From: Apus apus
Taxonomy: Eukaryota; Chordata; Aves; Apodiformes; Apodidae
Direction of reading: 5' to 3'
NCBI RefSeq assembly: GCF_020740795.1
Contig: NC_067294.1
Location: 2,976,001 to 3,040,000 of the forward strand
Length of the DNA stretch: 64,000 nt
Positions 32,516-43,900 of this stretch are shown here, piece by piece; within the stretch, counting starts at the first letter, position 1; each line of letters starts with the position of its first letter. The position numbers and the translations under genes are program-made. Below the pieces are notes generated by a model. That model was not told where the DNA came from and searched no databases. It was given only the letters and a program-made list of their open reading frames with translations.

Positions 32516-35500
32516 AGTGCTTATTTAGCCACAATTATTAGTTAAATTCTGGGGCATCCCACAGACCTGTGAGTGCCTTTTGTGAGTGTTAACTGTGTAT
32601 TATTATTAACATGATCATTGTTATTAAAATATTTAATAAATGGCTTCCACTTTCTTTTCCAGTGAGTGCTGATGCTGGAGGCCACGTCACAAGTGAGATC
32701 CTAGCGGAGCTGATGCCATGAGGAGTTATGCCATCGTGATGTTCACACCATGGGTTCCCTTACGGCTTCCAGGTGATGCATCCCCTGCTCCTGCTCTCCA
32801 CAGGGCCAGGTAGGGGATCCCTGTGGTGCCAAGGAGCCCTGACCCCTCTTCACACAGCTAACAAGATCCATGGCAGCCAGCTTGTACCCACTCCCTACTC
32901 CTGCGTCTCCCCAGCTCTTCACCTGCCCAGGTGCTGCTGATGTGGCATGTGCTGGATGCTGAGGGGATGCACGGTCTCCCTGACTGAGCATGGGGAATTT
33001 ATACAGCCAGGATTTCATGACAGAGCAGCATCAGCTTGGCTGTGAACAGCAGCAGGCAGAGTGCAGGCTCTGGGGCTTGTCCAGGGGATGGCCCCACTGG
33101 AGCTGTACTGTTCCATGACATTAGTGCTCGAGCACATGCCCAAAATTCCATTTCCTTGGCTATGTTGGCTTCTCGGAGTGGGTTTGGTGCCTGCAGGTTT
33201 GCATCCCAATGGGAGCTGGTGCTGCTCCCACCATCTAACCATGGTTCCCTCTCAGTGCAAGGGTTGGCTTGTGGCTGGCAGCTGCCTGATCAAATATTCC
33301 CCTGGAGTATTTGTGGGTGTTTATTTTTTGCTTTAAGGCTGATTGTGGCTTGAAATATTTGGATAATCCATCATGAAACAGCCTTCTCCTTGCAGGTAGC
33401 TTCCCCATGCTGAGATTGATTTAACTCAGTGTGTTCCCTCTGCCGGCTCAGTCCATGGTGTGTGGGAAGTGCTGTCCCTGGGAGCCTGTCCCGTGCTGCT
33501 CCGTGGCCACAGGAAATTAAAAAGCAAAAACTGGAGGCTGAGAGAGCAGAGCAGGAGAGATGCCTGCAGCACAGGGGGTGGCTGGGATTGCTGCTGGGGT
33601 CATGCGAGGCTGGAGATCACACCTTCACAGGACTGTCTGTGGAACAGGACCAGCCATTAATCCTTTTCTTTCCCCACAATGGGAGCTCAGGTCCAATAAA
33701 CTGCAACAATCATATTGCAAGGGACAGTGTCGGTGTGGGGTGTGCTCTGGGGATGGGGTTCCACAGGCTGTTCTGCAGGAATGTGTTGAAAACCAAATGT
33801 CTCTGTCTTGGTTTGTGGGTTCTGGCTCTGTCCCACCATGCTGGGATTCCTCCTGCTCTTCCTCTTCCTCCCAAAGTGGTGGCCGAGGCGCGGTGCTGGA
33901 GTGTCTGAAGAAGAGCAGACCACAAGGAGGACGTGTCCTCACCCAGCTGCTTCTCTGGGCTGGAAGGACAGATTGATGGAGCTGTTTTTCAGATGTTTCC
34001 CCATTGCTCGTGACACATCCCTGGCTCCAGGATGGGGCTGGAGGGATCACCCTGGGATGTGTCCCGGCTGCTGTGCCAGTGGCCACCGGCTCTGGATTGG
34101 CCCCACCTGGAGAGTCAGCAGAGTGAAAACAAGGGTGGATTCTGTTGGACTGGGGTTTTCTCTTGGTTTATGTCCCCCAGATGGCTTGGCCTGGGGTCAG
34201 GGATGCTTGCAGCATTCCCAGTTTTCAGTGATGATCACAATTGCCAGGTTTGCCCCGATCCCAGCTCCAGCACTGCTGTCATGCTCAGCCTTGCAGCCTG
34301 CCAGGTCCTCGGCCCCGCTCTGCCTTTCCCTCATCCACGAGTGCTTTTTCAAAACATAATTTTGAAAGCCTCAAGCTTTCTGCAGTTTCTGCTAGGGGGA
34401 AGCATCCCCTCCGAGCTTTTCAACCTCAGGTTAATGAAGGGTTTGCCAATTAACTGAAGCTAATGAGTTCACCATGAGCTCGTGTCAGCTTTTCACATTG
34501 TTTGCTCCAAGAAACAAATGTTTGTGGCTTACTCAGAGCTGCACTTCAGGATTAGCCAAACACGTGTGTGTCCTGGAACAAGTGCTTGCAGAACATCCAG
34601 ACTAGCAAGCACAGAATGCTGACTAACTGCAATAAACTGGCAATTGTTTATACTCCTTCTCCTAAAGAACCAGGGCAGAAAGCAAACATGGATGTGAGTT
34701 ATCCCGCTGACATCAAAGACTCTTTTCATGCAAGTGCTGCTCATGCTGAAGATCTGTTGTAGAGCTGGACTCTTTGATGAGGAACTGACAACTCATTTGC
34801 AAATGAACTTTGGAAAAAGTCCAGGCATGGCTGCTAGTGAGCTGTGGGGATGCTGGAGCCCAGAGAAATGTCCCCAGAAAGAGTCAAGGTTTGTGCTTGA
34901 GCTCTGAAACATTCTCAGACCAGCAGTGGGTGTATGGAGGGGAATCATCCCCCTGAAGCTCAACTGCACACCTCCTTGTAGGAGAGCTGATCTTTTTTTT
35001 TTCTGCTGTTGGATGCTGCTGCCAGGGTGACAGGACAGCTTGATGCTCCTTAGCAGGGCTGGCAGCGTTTCATCTTTCTGAAGGTGAGGAGGGGGGACAC
35101 TCTCCCAGGTGCCATGGCTGAGAGGGGAGAGGTGGAGGGGATGGGAGTCTGGCCCTGTAGCTGCTTGGGGTGGCTGCCAGCCCAGTGTCCTCCCCCGTGC
35201 CATTGCCTCTGCCAGCCCAGGGCCTGGCTGAAATGTATTTCAGCTTCAGATCCCTCCACTTACTCGATAATTATCATTATTAAAATGCAATTGTTCAGTC
35301 CTTTCCACAGCAGCCCTTTCCCCCCTCATGGTTTTAGCACAGCTAATTTTAAGCACCCTTTAAAGACTCAATTTTCACATTGAAAAATCCCTTTTGGTCA
35401 CACTCCTGGATTTCCTTGTCTCACACAAGCCAGCTACTGTATGCAAACTTCACAGCCTTAATTATATACCCCAGTAATATATAGCCAGGCCTGGCTCATG

Positions 35501-35813
35501 TCAAGAAACCCAGTCATGAGTGCTGGGGGTTTCTGAGAGCTCTGGCTGCAGGACCAGCCTCAGTGTAGGAAGCAAGTGGCTTGTGCCCGGCTCCAAGGGG
35601 CTGATGGTGGGATGCAGGATGTGCTGGGATGTGGCCAGGACCCTCCCGTGCTGGGCAGTGACTTGTGATGATGACTGTGGCAGGGTGAGCTTGGCTCACG
35701 TTCAAAATTGTCCCCGTGGGCAGAGGGATGTTGTTGGTGGCATTTAATATGGAAGTGCTGGCTCAGCACACAGGGTTTGGCAGCTGCCTGCACTCACCTT
35801 CTCCTCTCTCCAG
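32516..35813. other. Intergenic sequence between PCBD2 and the CATSPER3-like exon
   Basis: I searched this span for the expected upstream CATSPER3 exons (N-terminus and S1 helix) and found nothing convincing. The GC content is high enough to give many overlapping open frames (for example 33429-34457), none with family resemblance. A short A/T-rich part lies at about 35260-35480. Confidence 0.45.
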
Positions 35814-36053
35814 GTCATAGATGCCCTCTTCATTGCTGTTTCCACCACTGAGCTTTTGGTGAAGCTGTTTGTGGGTCTCATCACCGAGCGGAAGAGCAGC
35901 AGCAACATCTTGGACGCTGTCATCCTCCTCATTGCCTTCCTCCTGCACACCTTGCCCCTGGACACCACCACGTGCACCCAGCTGGAGGGGACAGCCAAAG
36001 ATCTCCAGACCCTCTGCACACTCAAGCTCATCAAGTACATCAGCAGGAAGAGG
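35814..36053 (+). CDS. CATSPER3: CATSPER3-like exon (S2-S4 of the voltage sensor); rest of gene not found
   Basis: An 80-codon open exon is flanked by a strong acceptor (TTCTCCTCTCTCCAG ending 35813) and a good donor (GTAAAG at 36054), phase 0 at both ends. The translation has the cation-channel voltage-sensor layout. S2 contains V-S-T-T-E-L-L-V-K-L-F-V, followed by the S3 segment S-N-I-L-D-A-V-I-L-L-I-A-F. An S4-like end follows, L-Q-T-L-C-T-L-K-L-I-K-Y-I. It aligns along its whole length with mammalian CATSPER3 (T-S-E-L, N-L-L-D-V-I, and L-K-L-I-x-Y near the end). It lies on the same strand just after PCBD2, where CATSPER3 sits in human. CATSPER3 is a pore-forming subunit of the sperm flagellar calcium channel. 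S1, S5, pore, S6 and C-terminal exons were not recognised, so this may be a relic or a partly diverged gene. Another voltage-gated channel is less likely given the synteny. Confidence 0.72.
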
Positions 36054-39000
36054 GTAAAGTCCCAGCAGAGATGGGGGATCCCAAACCCAGAAGCAGGGGG
36101 ATGCTTTGCTGTACCCAGATGTCTGGAGCTGCAGAAGAGCTGATTCTTATGGTAGGTCATGAGGAAAGGTGAAAACTAATAATTCCTGATTTTTTAAGAA
36201 GCTCATGGCTTGTCATTGGCTTTCCCCCCTCTTTCTCCTTCCCCCACAAGGAAAGGGTGGATTTTCTTTATTACAACAGCAGAGTAGACACACAAACCTC
36301 CCCCACCCCTATAAAACAGATCACATCCTACTCTTGGCCTGTGTGTATTTTTCTCCCCAGCACACCATCTCCTGCTTAGTTTTCTCCTGGTGACTCTGGA
36401 GGTTTGTTGTTCAGCAAGGAGCTTATGTGGGCAATGAATGCTCAGCCAGCGTTTCTGCGTGTAATTAATTGGCTGGGTAGCCCACCAGAAGTGGGATGTT
36501 TATGGGCACAGGGCTCTTATAACATTCACTTCTGAGCCTTCATTCCTCTAGTTTGGATCGTAAACTTCACTTATCACCAGACTTTTATATGTTAATTATT
36601 CTGTGTCGTTGGGAGCAGGGAGGACATGTAGAAATGGGTGAAATAATGAAGGGTTTAGGCACGGGGGATGAGATGCTTCTCTTTGGTCTGGCTGATCATA
36701 TGGGAACAAATTGATCCATGGGAAAATGGGGAGATACTGAAATCAGGGTAAATGAGTGTAGGTTTGTGCCTTGTGCACTTGTGGAACTCACTGCCAGGAG
36801 ATGCCTTGTCTGGGAGCCATGAGGAAGAAAACCTGTAGGATAAGATTTGGCACCGTTCTCCCCTGAGGTGCTTAAAATGTTGTGGTGCTGTGAAAAAAAA
36901 TCCCACTCGGCACGAATCTGCAAGTTTAAGAGTCTAAATAAAGGCCTTTGAAAATCTGGACCGTGAGACACAAGGTTTTGATGGAAGTCGGTGGGACTTA
37001 ACACCTAAGGGACTGGGGCCACTGGGAAATTGCGTCCTGGCTTTGGGTGAGAATGCCTAGAATGGCAGTACTGGGGGAAAAAAAAATACCAGAGGAGAAT
37101 TCTTTAGGCTCTCACAGTCCCTTCCTGTTCCAGGGACGCTATAAATATCCCCCAAAGCCCTGCAATGCTGCCACTCTCCAGCTCCAGGGGTGCTGGGTAC
37201 TTGCCTCTGTGTCCTGACCTGGAGGGACAAGTGCCATGAGCCACTTGGCATCCCAAAAGGACACCACCCCTTTGCCTAAAATCAGCTTTGCAATGGGATA
37301 GGGGTGTCTTCAGCCTTTTGCTGAAGGTGCATGAGGCTGTTTATGCCTCTGTGTGTATTGTAATTTGTTAATTGAAAGCTAAATTAGCCCTCAACAGCTT
37401 AGCAGTATTTAATGCAGAGAACTCAAACATGCAACGCATTCTTGGCACGTTGCCCTTGATTAATTAAAAACCTCTTTAAAACACTCTGCCTTCCACCTTG
37501 GAGCAATAAATTTCCACCTTCAGGAAATAATTTCCTTGTTGTATTCCATACAGAGACGTTCTGTTAGCTGCAATCTCTGTTTTAGTGTAGGCCCCATTCA
37601 TCCTTAGTTCAATTTCAAAATAAACTTTAAGCACACCAGGTTGTTCTATAAAAAGAAAAAAAAAGAAAGAAAATACTTTTCTGCTTTAAAAAAATATATA
37701 TTTGGGATTAATTTTGGTGTGTTTTACTACTTGAGCAGACTGGGGAGTACAAAGATCCTTCTGAGTAAAAGCTGATAGGACTCAGCAGCGGTTCCTGAAG
37801 CATCCAGAGAACCTTTGGCCACTGGGAAGGAGGTGATGGTCCTGCATGGGAGGCACTCCCCAGCCTTCAGTTTGCTGGGAGCATTTTATGACCCTCCTGT
37901 CACCCCTGGCTCTGGGGGGGCTGGCTTCCTTTTTGACCACGTGCCACAGCCCCAACCTGCCCAACAGTATGACGTAGCTTGGCAAAAATGTCACTAGGTT
38001 TTTGGGGTTGAATGGCTTTTGTTCCCCTGCTAATCCTGGAGAGACCAACGTGTGCAGAGAGGCAGGAAAACCCTCTGCTTGTTCCTCCAGAAATTTGTAC
38101 CAAACTCAGTGGGTTTGGGGCTTTATTAGTTTGGGCTTTTTGGTCCTGCAGACAAGTTGCACATGTTGTCTCAGCATTGGGTGCTGCCCTTCCCTGCTGC
38201 CCCATGAATAGCACAGTGGGATGATTTTCTGGAGCAGGCAAGACCTGCAAAAGCTGGGAAGTGCTGCAGGAGCCCTTAACCCATCTGAAGCAACCTGGGG
38301 TGTTGGCAGCTGGAGGAGACTGGGCAGAGCTCCTTGCTTGAGCTCTGCACAAATGTTCCCTCCAGGAGGGACCACCAGACCAGAGTGATTGGGTGCAACA
38401 CAGAACTCTAACCTGAGAAGCTGTGGAGAGTCAGAGATGATGGATGGACAGTCCTTGAGTGGGTGCACTGTGTAAGACCCCTTGTGGCAGTAGCAGACAC
38501 GGTGTCACCTGCATGGAGCCAGGGCCAAGGTCAGCTGAGTGTGCTGGGGAAATATGGCAAATCCCATGCCAGAGGCACTTGCTCCCCAGCAGCTACTGGC
38601 TGCCAGCCCCAGGTGGTCCCTGCTTAACCCCTCTCACTGCTGCACAGGGCTGGACCAGGAGTTTTTTGAAGCCCAAGACTCCTTGACTGATCTCTTGACC
38701 CACCAGCTGTGAGTGATGCTCAGGGACACAGTCACATCCCTGTGGTTTGGTAGGACTTGCCTCAGAAGTACAGACGGGACTGTGAAGGTGGCTGCTCCTT
38801 GGGCCAAGAAACAGAAGAGCCTGAAAAAAGCAAGAGAAGAATATGAGCAGCCACATCAGGCTGGAGCAGGTGAGCTGGGGTCTGCTGTGGGTGGAGAGCA
38901 TGGTCTGCAAATGTCAGGTGCTGTTTAAGAGAGGAAGATGTGGATGAACTGCTTTCAGTGGAGGAAAAAAATCCTGGTTTTCCTTGCCCATTTTTATAAT

Positions 39001-40470
39001 AACCCAGGCTGTAGATCCTATCTACCTTTTTGGTGGGCTCATCACATGTGCAGCTGATGGTATTATGGTGGCACATGATGGTTAAAGTATCATAAAGGTG
39101 GAGAAAAACAAACCCTCTTAATCAGTTTTAGTGTGTTTTGTCTGAGTTTGTTTAACTTCAAAGAGGAGTTGAAAAAGAAGTCCTTCCAGGCCAAGCCAAG
39201 AGCCCTGTCCAGAAAAGGCTTGGACTCACTTTCTCCCAGGCTCGAGGGAGGTCCTGCTCCTTCCCACCCTCTTGCAGCCCGTTGATGTGATGTAACCAAA
39301 ATGCTACTAGGGGCTTGAAGCAGCCGCTGCAGCGTCTGTAGGAGCTGCCCGCTGCTTGATGAAGGGCTTTAGCAAAGCTGACTTGAAATAAAGGCAGTAA
39401 AGCTGTCACTGAAATGTAAATGATTAGAGGAACGTGACTCCCTGTTTTCCCCGACTCTTCTGCTCGTTCTTGCTGTTAGCAAATGGAATTTTAAAATAAT
39501 CAGTTCAGGATGGCTCTGTTGAATGTTCTTGCCTTTGGGCCAGAGCATCACTGGTTCAAGTACTAGACTGAGTGATCGATTCGGGTCGGCTGCTTGGGTT
39601 CCACCCAAGGGCAGGGGTGGGGGTCCCTGTAGACCTGCTGGCCTGGGTGGGTTCTGAGAAGACCCTGGGCTGCCTCCTTTGGGACATGCATCCCCATCCT
39701 GCACCACTGGGCACCTCTGGCTGCTCCAGAAGTGCCTTGAGGATGGGGTTACAGACAGCCCCACTTCCAGCCTGCAGCTGGTGTGAAGTTCATAGTAGGG
39801 TCAGGGTGACTGTCCCAAATGTGACCTCCTTCTTGTTAACAGTGTTTTCTTCCTGGGCTTGTTCTTTTTCATGGCACAAAATCACTCAAGTTGAAGATTT
39901 AAGTGAACAGCTGGATGGCATCAAGAAGACTTGGTGCCACTTGGTGCCATGAGTGAGGGGCTTTGTTTCACCATCCCATTTATTGATCTGTATTTATTGT
40001 TCCTGGACCTCCAGCATGACACAATGAACAGGTCAGTAACAAGCCTCCAGTCTCTCAGATGCCCTTTTTTATGTTCTGAATCATTTTCTTGGAACAAATG
40101 GATATTTTGAGGCTGTTCTGCCTAAGGAAAGTGCTACTGGTCTCAGCACAAGCAGTGCTGAGAGTTTAGGAAGGTGCCAACGTATGGCACGTGCTAGAGA
40201 CGGGACAGGCTTTGTCCCTGTCAGGAGGGCTAACACCATTTCCCAGTGGAATTGGTGTCCATCACAAATGTTCTCAAGTTTCTGATGGAAAATTCACCAT
40301 TCTTCACTGTTCTTCAATCCACCCCAGCTCCAGCATGTCCAGGGGTTTGCAGAGCCCCTGGTGTCCCCTGGACACACAGCCCCGCGCTGCAGGGTGGCTG
40401 GGCAGAGCTGGACAAACCGTGGGCTGGGAAAGGATCATCACAGCCCCGATCCTTTTCCTGGAAACCTTGT
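36054..40470. other. Sequence downstream of the CATSPER3-like exon
   Basis: No exon with clear resemblance to the CATSPER3 S5-pore-S6 region was found. A possible but weak candidate is 39843-39925 (see findings). The stretch has short AT-rich parts (about 36480-36600, 37360-37700) and many overlapping open frames without recognisable domains. Confidence 0.4.
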
Positions 40471-40479
40471 GGCAGGGCT

Positions 40480-40980
40480 GGGCCTGGAGCTGCTCTCCCT
40501 GCCGGCTCCCTCTTTCTAAGAGGCAGCAGCCTCGACGTAGCTCCGGGGCTGCTCCCAGCGGGAACAACCGCCCCGCGCTGGGGAAAAAGGATGGTGGCAT
40601 CTCCCAGCAAAGCAGTTTCTGTGCCCTGATGCGGAATAACATCTTGGAATGACCCGCCCGGGTTTAATGCAAACACGCCCACACGGCCTTGGGTAAGCGG
40701 AGAAGGGCAGAGGGGACGGGCGGGGGGCAGCAGCGGCACAGGGTGTCCCGGTACCCGAGCTGCGGCCCCGGGACCGGCCCTGAGCTCAGCGAGAGATCTC
40801 CTTGGGATGGCGAGGAACGAGTCGTCCTGACCCGCTGCCGGTCGTGCAGGCAACGGGGATCAGCCGAGCGGGGCTGGACCGGGCTCCGCTGCCCCCCCGG
40901 CCCCTCGGCACGGGCTGGGAAACCAGCCGGGATTGACGGGAGGGAAGGGGTGATGGGTTTGGGGGTCGGGCTCTCTCCAG
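40480..40980. promoter_or_regulatory. Orphan CpG island
   Basis: A compact GC- and CpG-rich block lies in otherwise ordinary sequence, about 4.5 kb past the CATSPER3-like exon and not attached to any recognised gene. It contains AATGCAAACACGCCCACAC (octamer-like plus KLF/SP-like) near 40666-40684, followed by GGTAAGCGG, a good splice donor. It could be a promoter of a non-coding RNA. The frames through it look like composition shadows. Confidence 0.5.
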
Positions 40981-43900
40981 GCTACGTCGGCAACCAAGAG
41001 GCGGGTTTGAGGATGACAAAAGGGAGGGAAGTGCCCTGGGTTTGGGGGTCTGGCTGTCTCCAAACGTGGGGAGAGGAGTGGTTGCCTCAGGGCAGGGATG
41101 TTGGGGGCTCAGGGCTGCTTTGGGCTCCAAAGCCTTTGCCCAAGCTGGCTGGCCCCGGGGGGGCTGAGAGCTGCTCACAGGAGCTCCTTGTAAAAGGGCT
41201 GGGGAGGAACCCACCGCGTGAGCTCCTGCTCAATTTGTTCTTCATGTTCTCGTTGGTAATGATTTTGTGTTTTATGAGGGATACTTCCTAAGACTTTCCC
41301 AACATGATGGAAACACATGTGGTGCTGTAGTACGTGATGTGACTCCCTTGGTGGAGAGATGAGATGAAAACCTGCTTTCCTCTGACAGCTACGGGGGATT
41401 CTGTTCTGGTCCCTGGGGCACGGGGTAACCAACCTTCCCCTACCCGTGCCCACGTTGTTCACCTCTCCAGAGATACTGCCTGCATTTCTTTTCATGCACA
41501 ATTTCCAGGTGAATCCTTCTTGCCAATTCATTATTTAAACTTTTTCTCTTCCTTTTTATGTTTTTCTAGGGGTCACTCTGCTCTAGGCCTATTCATGTCC
41601 ATGAGTCACCCCTGGGTGACATGGAAACCATTGCTTGGAATTTTATCCAAAGTGCAGGTTGGCTTCTGTGCTCACTTCAAGGACAGAGCCAAACCATGGG
41701 AAGCAAACACCAACCCTAGAAACCTTTCTGGTGCCCAAAACACTGTGATGCTGCCCCCTCGGCTTTGTCCTGGGGACACCCAATATGAAATGGGGGGTCT
41801 CAGCAAAGAGACCCCCGTATATTAACGAGGGAAATTGTGTGAGGGAAATTAATGAGGGTATTTTGTGAGTTGGCTTCTCCTGAGCTTTGGGCTGGTGTGA
41901 ATTAGGTAGCAGGGCAAAGAACCCAGGAGGGCTGCACCAGTGTAAACTGGACTTCATGAAATAGAAAGGAGAGGCCCCTTTTGTCAGGCTTTTCCTCAGA
42001 AGCTAAATGATACATAATGTTTATATAGTGTTTTGCCTCTCCTAAATGCAGGCTAGACATTAATTGATTCCAGGTTTTGCTCCGTGAAGCAGGTCAGCAC
42101 TTTCCATTCTGCAGATAAAGGAGCGGTGGGGATTGCCGAGGGGTGCATGGGGGGTCAGCGCCAGTGCTGGGGCACCTCTGGGCTGGCCACCCTCGCCCTC
42201 AGACCACTCTGCCTCCTACATATACACCACTTCTGATGTATGTTGGAATCAGCTGCAGCTCTGTAAACCCAGCTACATTAAGCCTGGTTCAAATGAAATC
42301 TGTTTATGTCTCCAAAGCTCGCTGCTGGTCAAAGCAGGACTTAACCAACCTAATGCTGTTTGTGTTCAAAGCCTCTTAAACCTCTGCTCTGATCATCTTG
42401 AAGTGAAATGGAAAGTACTTCCCAGGACCTGGCCAGAGTCCAGACTTCCCCCCCCTCTCTTTTGCTTGTGGGGCCGTTTAGAAAAAGCGCTACATATTTT
42501 AAACAGTGGGGGGAAAAAAATAATTTGAGTTCAATTCTGTTTACATAGCGTTGGAAGCCCGGGAGGGTTTGTAGAGGTGATTATTAATGGTTTAAACTAG
42601 TGTGGTAAAAATGTTGCCTTGGTCTGGGGACAGGAGCTGGCTCTTGAGCTCCCAGTGCTGGTTTACCAAGCACCAGCCCCATGTGGTCCCCTCACCCTCG
42701 CACGTTTCCATCAGAAGACTCAGACACAGTTTTACTGGTCTATTGCACAGTGGGATCGTGCACCTATAAAACTGCTCTTAATTACTTCCTAAGTTACTAA
42801 CCAGGATGATGATGATTTTGTCTTATAACTTGACAGGACTTTGTCTATCTGGTGTAACCCCCTGCCCACCATAACCTCGCTGTCCATGTGTATCCAAAGA
42901 TGGTCACACACCCCACGCACATCTCCATGGCTGCTTTCTGGACACCCATTGTCCTGCTCTCTGAAGCTGCCCATGACATTTTTCTTGCCAGCTTGTGCCC
43001 ACTTCCCCACGCTGAGCTGTGATGCTGTTGTGGAGCAGCAGCAGGTTGGCAGGTGCCTGCACAATGGGTAACACAGCCTGGGCAGTGCCTGGTTTGGAGG
43101 GTGACAGGCTCCTGGTCCTCCTTCCCAGCATGGCCAGTTCAGAAGTGCACAGGAGAGACTGTCCCCTGTAGCCATGGCACTGACTGCCTCTGCTCTGCTT
43201 CCACTCTGCTTTGCCAGAGGAGTCTGAGGCAGTGGCTGCACCAACAAAGAAAATATTGCTGAAAATTACAGCTGGGAGCTGAGCCCGTGGCAGCATCAGT
43301 TCCGGCAGCACCTAGACTCTGCTTTGAAGCTCTCCACTCCAAATACTACCACCGTAAGCCCTGGGGATTACCCTGCACTGAGTGCCAATATTACAAAATG
43401 CAGAAGCAGGCAATTTATCTGCCTGCTTTGGAAGCCACCCTGGCACAAGAGATGATGGAGGCACTTAGGAGAACGTTGGTGTTAGAGGCTGGGTCACTGT
43501 TAGTACCTCCAGCCTGGCTCTGGCTGAAGCAAGTGTAGGATTAATCTGACCTCATTAACTGACTCTGATGTAGTCTAAAAACACACCTTGTATTCTAAAA
43601 TCAAGACATTGTATTTAGAAAAAATCATTTACAAAAATGAAGAAGTTTGGAGGCTTTTGCACACAGAGGAAATTGGTCTTTTCTAGAGGAATCCCCTGAG
43701 GTTCTGTGACATCTGTTTCTCCAGGGCTGCAGCCTCTGAGCAATGTGACAGTGAGATGGAGAGAGAAGGGGTTTCCCTCTGCAAGCATTGGAGTTGCCTT
43801 TGTTGGGACAAGGTGTTGGGTGACAGACCTGTGAGGAGCATGGGGGGGCTGAGGAATGTCCTGTGTGCTCCTCACTGTGAGATCATAGGCAGAGAGAACA

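Noticed and set aside
34321-34450. Frame reading R-V-L-F-Q-N-I-I-L-K-A, considered as the CATSPER3 S1 exon
   Set aside because: Resemblance is limited to generic hydrophobic residues, with no splice sites in the right phase.
36361-36390. Acceptor-like TTTTTCTCCCCAG followed by a short hydrophobic frame, considered as the next CATSPER3 exon
   Set aside because: Only ten codons before a stop, and no real alignment to the S4-S5 region.
40689-41291. 200-codon plus-strand frame through the orphan CpG island
   Set aside because: Overlapped by a 142-codon minus-strand frame, no recognisable domain, and Gly/Arg/Pro-rich in line with GC content.
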